Below, one piece after another: positions 59,921 to 64,000 of a DNA stretch of 64,000 nucleotides. Every line of letters begins with the position of its first letter. The first letter of the stretch is position 1. Position numbers and translations under genes: made by a program. Source of the DNA: Allopusillimonas sp008369125 (lineage in GTDB: Bacteria; Pseudomonadota; Gammaproteobacteria; Burkholderiales; Burkholderiaceae_B); the NCBI RefSeq assembly GCF_008369125.1, contig NZ_VOAY01000001.1, positions 62,001-126,000 of the forward strand, given 5' to 3'. The notes beneath the pieces are model-generated. The model saw only the letters and a program-made list of their open reading frames with translations. It searched no databases and was not told where the DNA came from.

Positions 59921-62011
59921 ATGATTGAACAGCACTCTATTGTCTTTCCGCAAGGCACAGTAGTCGTACTTCAGTTACAGAATCCGCCGGTCAATAGTAT
60001 CGGCAGCGCAGTTCGGATTGCTTTGACCGAGGCGCTAGATCGAGCTATTAATAATCCGGACATACAAGCAATTATCTTGACGGGCTCAGGGAAATTCTTC
60101 TCCGCCGGAGCGGACATACGCGAATTCAATACGCCTTTTGCCAAACAGAAGCCTGTTTTGGCCGATATCATTAGTCAGCTTGAAAACTCACCAAAGCCGA
60201 CTGTTGCGGCGTTAAACGGTTCCGCGCTGGGAGGTGGGTTGGAGCTGACGCTAGGTTGCCATTTTCGGATCGCGCTGAGCGGAATTAGTATGGGTTTGCC
60301 TGAGGTAAAGCTTGGCGTTCTACCTGGAGCAGGAGGTACTCAGCGCCTGCCCAGACTCGTGGGCGTCGAGCCGGCGCTTGAGATGATCGCTAGCGGCGAA
60401 ATGATCGATACGGAGCAGGCATTGAAGTGGGGCCTGGTAGATAAAGTGGTAGAGGCTGACTTGCTCACTGAAGCAGGCCTTCTTGGTTTAGAAGCAGTAG
60501 CCAACTTTCAGGGCGCTCCTGCGTTAAGTCGCGGAGCTGTCTCGGAAGTCGTGGCTCCAGATGTTTTCGAGGCGGCTCGCAAACAAGCATCTAAACGCTT
60601 TCGCGGTTGTATCGCGCCACTAGAAGCGATTGCATGTATAGAGAAGTCTTTAGTATGTGATCTTGACGAAGGCTTGGAGTTTGAGCGGGAACGATTTCGT
60701 CTGTTGGTCGACGGAGATCAGTCCAAAGCGCAGCGGCATATTTTCTTTGCCGAACGTGCTGCGACGAAGTTGCCGAAAATCACTGCTAGTTCGCCTGAGA
60801 TTGAATCCGTAGGCGTTGTCGGTGCGGGCACGATGGGCGGCGGAATAGCAATGAGCTTGGCGAACTATGGAATTCCGGTCATTATGCTTGAGCGGGACAA
60901 GGCGGCACTTGATCGGGGTATGCAAACGATACGATCCAACTACGCAGCCAGCGTTAAAAGACGAAAGCTGACTGACGTGGATATGGATCGTCGCTTGGCG
61001 TTGATTCAGCCCTCGTTGCGTGATGCTGATCTTGCTAACGTTGACTTGGTCATTGAGGCAGCCTTTGAGGACATGGACGTAAAGAAAGAAATCTTTGCGC
61101 GTCTGGACTCCATTTGCAAGCCTCAGGCGATTCTTGCATCGAACACCTCTCGTCTTGATATCAATGAGCTTGCTGAAACGACCTCGCGTCCCTCCCAGGT
61201 TATTGGTACTCATTTCTTCAGCCCCGCAAATGTGATGCGATTGCTGGAAGTTGTTCACGGTCGACACACAGCTGACTCAGTGGTGGCAGCGCTTTTCAAA
61301 CTGGCCAAGCGGATCGAAAAAATACCTGTGTTGGTGGGGATTTGCGACGGGTTCGTCGGAAACAGAATGGTAAGCCCTTACACGCGTGAAGCACATTTTT
61401 TGCTTGAAGAGGGCGCATCGCCCGCGCAGGTTGATGGTGCGTTGCGTCAGTTTGGTATGGCCATGGGACCTTTGCAGATGGGCGATATGGCTGGCCTGGA
61501 TATCAGTTGGGCAGCACGAAAACGTCTGGCACCGACGCGTCCTGCTCACATTCGCTATAGCCACGTAGCGGATCGGATTTGTGAAATGGATCGGTTTGGC
61601 CAAAAGACGCTCGCCGGCTTTTACCGGTATGAGGCGGGTAGCCGAAATCCTATCTCGGATCCCGCCGTCGACGAGATTATTGAGTCATGTGCCCGCGAGT
61701 CTGGAATTGAGCGGCGAGTGTTGACTGATATAGAAATCGTGCAACGGACGATCTATGCGTTGGTGAATGAAGGCGCACGGATACTTCAGGAAGGCATTGC
61801 TCAGAGGTCCTCTGACATAGATGTGATTTATGTGTCGGGTTATGGCTTTCCTGTTTTTCGTGGTGGGCCTATGTTCTATGCCGATACCGTTGGCCTTGCA
61901 GAGGTGCTGGCCACGATTGAGCAGTTTCATAAAGTGCACGGTGAGTTATGGACACCTGCTCCGTTGCTTCAAGAGCTGGCCCAAAACGGCGGAAAATTTT
62001 CTGATCTGTAG
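59921..62011 (+). CDS. Enoyl-CoA hydratase/3-hydroxyacyl-CoA dehydrogenase fusion
   Basis: A 696-residue bifunctional beta-oxidation enzyme (FadJ/FadB-like). N-terminal crotonase domain (about 1-190) with GSGKFFSAGADIREF, AALNGSALGGGLELTLGCHF and PEVKLGVLPGAGGTQRLPRL; NAD-binding domain from about 293 (VGVVGAGTMGGGIAMSLAN); then the two C-terminal dehydrogenase domains (about 480-690). It hydrates an enoyl-CoA and oxidises the hydroxy product. It starts two bases after the biotin protein stop. Confidence 0.93.
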   Translation: MIEQHSIVFPQGTVVVLQLQNPPVNSIGSAVRIALTEALDRAINNPDIQAIILTGSGKFFSAGADIREFNTPFAKQKPVLADIISQLENSPKPTVAALNGSALGGGLELTLGCHFRIALSGISMGLPEVKLGVLPGAGGTQRLPRLVGVEPALEMIASGEMIDTEQALKWGLVDKVVEADLLTEAGLLGLEAVANFQGAPALSRGAVSEVVAPDVFEAARKQASKRFRGCIAPLEAIACIEKSLVCDLDEGLEFERERFRLLVDGDQSKAQRHIFFAERAATKLPKITASSPEIESVGVVGAGTMGGGIAMSLANYGIPVIMLERDKAALDRGMQTIRSNYAASVKRRKLTDVDMDRRLALIQPSLRDADLANVDLVIEAAFEDMDVKKEIFARLDSICKPQAILASNTSRLDINELAETTSRPSQVIGTHFFSPANVMRLLEVVHGRHTADSVVAALFKLAKRIEKIPVLVGICDGFVGNRMVSPYTREAHFLLEEGASPAQVDGALRQFGMAMGPLQMGDMAGLDISWAARKRLAPTRPAHIRYSHVADRICEMDRFGQKTLAGFYRYEAGSRNPISDPAVDEIIESCARESGIERRVLTDIEIVQRTIYALVNEGARILQEGIAQRSSDIDVIYVSGYGFPVFRGGPMFYADTVGLAEVLATIEQFHKVHGELWTPAPLLQELAQNGGKFSDL

Positions 62012-62067
62012 CGCGTCGGCTATCACTGTGCACTACGGTGTCTAGTCCCAATAGCACAAGGATAAAA

Positions 62068-62466
62068 ATGGATAAGTTAAGTAGTGAGCTGGAATCGTTA
62101 GGCCCGCAGGCGCGGTATTTTCAACGCTTGAATCAAGGGGTATTCGAAATTCAGGAATGCCGAGCTTGTTCCTGCCATCAATTTTTCCCACGCACGCTTT
62201 GCCAATATTGCGGATCTGTGGACCTGGACTGGGTCCAGCCTAGCGGGAAGGGGACTGTCTACTCATTTAGCGTGGTTCGTCGTAAGGCGGAGGCGGGCGG
62301 AGACTACAACGTTGTTCTTGTCGATCTTGATGAGGGAGTCAGATTAATGAGCCGCGTTGACGGCGTTTCGAATGAGGATCTTCGGATCGGCATGAAAGTG
62401 TCAGCGCATGTGCAAGTGGAACATGAAAAGGGATTGTTGGTTTTTCTGCCCGGAGTTGAGCAATGA
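62068..62466 (+). CDS. DUF35 OB-fold/zinc-ribbon protein
   Basis: A 132-residue protein with an N-terminal rubredoxin-like zinc ribbon (CRACSCHQFFPRTLCQYCGS, four cysteines) and a C-terminal OB fold (GKGTVYSFSVVRRKAEAGGDYNVVLVDLDEG). DUF35 proteins form complexes with thiolase-like partners, for example Ltp2-type aldolases in steroid side-chain degradation and archaeal thiolase/HMG-CoA synthase. It overlaps the thiolase-like gene by 4 bp, which supports such a complex. ATG 62068 follows AAGGATAAAA. Confidence 0.88.
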   Translation: MDKLSSELESLGPQARYFQRLNQGVFEIQECRACSCHQFFPRTLCQYCGSVDLDWVQPSGKGTVYSFSVVRRKAEAGGDYNVVLVDLDEGVRLMSRVDGVSNEDLRIGMKVSAHVQVEHEKGLLVFLPGVEQ

Positions 62467-63638
62467 AATCTTTGGGGGTTTTTCGCGGCAGTGTCGCGAT
62501 TGCGGGGGTGGGCGTGGCTGGCCTGGGCGATGCTTCAGGCTATACCGAGACTGAGATTCTTGCTCAGGCGGCAGTAAGGGCGGTGGCCGACGCAGGACTT
62601 ACGATGCAGGACATCGATGGGCTTGCCACGTGTAGCTCGTCCGCGACGATGTGGGCGATGCCTGTAACGGAATATTTAGGACTGCGACCTCGTTTCATTG
62701 AAAGCACGATGTTGGGTGGCTCTAGTTTCTTGGCGCACTTGCTTCCGTCAATTTTGGCACTAGAATCCGGTCAATGCAACGCTGTTTTGGTTTGTTATGG
62801 CAGCACGCAGCGCAGTGCGACGTTTGGGCGCAAGGAAGGCGTAAAAGCTCGTATGCTATTGGACCCTCAGCCTTTTGAACAGCCGTACTCCCCCATTGCT
62901 CCTATCACTTCTTATGCACTTGCAGCGGCGCGGCATATGCACGAGTATGGAACGACACGGTCCCAACTGGCAGAGATCGCGGTGGCAGCCCGACAGTGGG
63001 CGCAGCTTAACCCCGAGGCAATCATGCGCGAGCCTCTTTCGATTGAGGACGTCATAAATGCGCGGATGGTGTCTGACCCACTTTCCACGCGTGATTGTTG
63101 CTTGGTTACTGATGGTGCTGGTGCCTACGTTCTCGTCAGGTCCGATAGAGCGAGAACGCTCAAGCGCAAGCCTGTTTACGTGTTGGGCTCAGCGACTGCG
63201 GTGTGGAACAGGCAAATTTCTTCCATGGCTGATCTTACAACCACTGCTGCGGTAGAGTCAGGGCAACGTGCATTAGCCATGGCGGGCGTTAATCTTGCCG
63301 ACATTGATGTTGTTCAGCTTTATGACGCATTTACGATAAACACACTGCTGTTCCTTGAGGATTTAGGCTTCTGCAAAAAAGGTGAAGGTGGTGCTTTCGT
63401 TGAGAATGGTGCGATTGCACCGGGGGGACGCTTACCGGTTAATACGAATGGAGGTGGCTTGTCATGCTTGCACCCCGGCATGTACGGCATATTTCTGTTG
63501 ATCGAGGCGGTCCGCCAGCTTCGTGGAGATTGTGATTTGCGCCAGGTAGATGGGGCAGAGCTGGCGTTAGTCCATGGGAATGGTGGAACCTTATCTAGCC
63601 AATCCACAGCAATTCTCGGTACCGAGGCTACTTTATGA
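62463..63638 (+). CDS. Thiolase-superfamily protein lacking the usual cysteines
   Basis: A 391-residue protein of the SCP-x/Ltp2-like thiolase group. The fold blocks are present (VAIAGVGVAGLGDASG, VVQLYDAFTINTLLFLEDLGFC, NTNGGGLSCLHPGMYG). At the position of the nucleophilic cysteine the sequence is STMLGGSSF, and the late C-x-G motif is replaced by VHGNGGTLSSQ. The histidine in LHPG remains. So a classical thiolysis is doubtful; a retro-aldol or retro-Claisen role with the DUF35 partner is a better guess. Confidence 0.82.
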   Translation: MKSLGVFRGSVAIAGVGVAGLGDASGYTETEILAQAAVRAVADAGLTMQDIDGLATCSSSATMWAMPVTEYLGLRPRFIESTMLGGSSFLAHLLPSILALESGQCNAVLVCYGSTQRSATFGRKEGVKARMLLDPQPFEQPYSPIAPITSYALAAARHMHEYGTTRSQLAEIAVAARQWAQLNPEAIMREPLSIEDVINARMVSDPLSTRDCCLVTDGAGAYVLVRSDRARTLKRKPVYVLGSATAVWNRQISSMADLTTTAAVESGQRALAMAGVNLADIDVVQLYDAFTINTLLFLEDLGFCKKGEGGAFVENGAIAPGGRLPVNTNGGGLSCLHPGMYGIFLLIEAVRQLRGDCDLRQVDGAELALVHGNGGTLSSQSTAILGTEATL

Positions 63639-63659
63639 GTCATCAGCAAGGAAGCTGTC

Positions 63660-64000
63660 ATGCTTGATAAAATCGTTCCAAGCTTGGAGGCGGCGGTTGC
63701 CGATGTGCATGATGGTGCAACACTGTTGATCGGTGGGTTTGGCGCGTCAGGCGTTCCTACTGAATTAATCTGTGCTTTGCTGGACCAGGGTGCAAGAGAG
63801 CTCGTGGTGGTAAACAACAATGCCGGTAACGGCCCGGTGGGCCTGAGCCAACTGCTGGCTGCCGGAAGGGTTCGCAAGATGGTTTGTTCGTTCGCACGCT
63901 CTTCAAATAAGGCTCAGCCTAATGCGGTGGCTTTCGCCGAGCTTTATCATGATGGCAAGATTGAGCTTGAATGCGTGCCGCAAGGAACAATGGCAGAGCG
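63660..64000 (+). CDS. CoA-transferase subunit A, cut by the window end
   Basis: The first 113 residues of a family I CoA-transferase alpha subunit (PcaI/ScoA/AtoD type): LIGGFGASGVPTELICALLDQGARELVVVNNNAGNGPVGLSQLL and IELECVPQGTMAER. The subunit normally has about 220-240 residues and is followed by subunit B. It would charge the incoming acid with CoA from succinyl-CoA or acetyl-CoA. AAGGAAG lies before the ATG; 22 bp after the thiolase-like gene, same operon. Confidence 0.9.
   Translation, partial: MLDKIVPSLEAAVADVHDGATLLIGGFGASGVPTELICALLDQGARELVVVNNNAGNGPVGLSQLLAAGRVRKMVCSFARSSNKAQPNAVAFAELYHDGKIELECVPQGTMAE

Overview
The window reads as a chromosome segment of a betaproteobacterium, most likely Burkholderiales/Alcaligenaceae (Bordetella, Achromobacter or Pusillimonas-like). 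The evidence is indirect: Bug-type (tripartite tricarboxylate) solute receptors without their membrane partners, TRAP and Liv transporters, tcuAB, SoxCD, and many IclR/GntR/LysR/TetR regulators beside small catabolic operons. No rRNA, tRNA, CRISPR array or intact transposase was seen.

Layout. 0-8 kb: a secreted protein, a membrane acyltransferase, a TauD-type dioxygenase, then an IclR regulator divergent from a TRAP transporter operon (P-Q-M plus a ketopantoate-reductase-like enzyme); three near-identical palindromes lie between them. 8-13 kb: free-methionine sulfoxide reductase, then an FGGY kinase with a ribose/fructose-type ABC importer. 13-19 kb: Fsr-like efflux pump and AraC regulator, a PAS-LuxR regulator divergent from an acyl-CoA ligase, and a trans-sulfuration enzyme. 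19-30 kb: an accessory stretch with serine hydrolase, MazEF and Phd-VapC modules, MarR plus MFS pump, RidA, SDR, LysR plus metallo-hydrolase, and relics of HipA and an aldo/keto reductase. 30-37.5 kb: SoxCD, and a TetR-controlled solute-binding protein with aldehyde and alcohol dehydrogenases. 37.9-41.1 kb: a decayed zone with pieces of five genes around an intact GntR gene.

41-64 kb is a catabolic island. Minus strand: IclR, hydroxyisobutyrate-type dehydrogenase, aldehyde dehydrogenase; then an eight-gene operon (SCP2-like protein, alpha/beta hydrolase, LivKHMGF importer, lactonase-type metallo-hydrolase); then tcuAB. Plus strand: two Bug receptors, the second heading an operon for a three-subunit acyl-CoA carboxylase, a hydratase/dehydrogenase fusion, a DUF35 protein, a thiolase-like protein without the usual cysteines, and a CoA-transferase cut by the window end.

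The main observation is that three intergenic regions of this island carry 17-bp palindromes of one type (RTTCTnTnnnATAGAAC). They occur as four pairs, each spaced exactly 21 bp, three of them lying on or just downstream of TTGACA-type promoters. This predicts one regulon, probably repressed by the local IclR protein, joining uptake, hydrolysis, oxidation and CoA-dependent breakdown of one unknown carboxylic acid or ester. The substrate cannot be read from the sequence.
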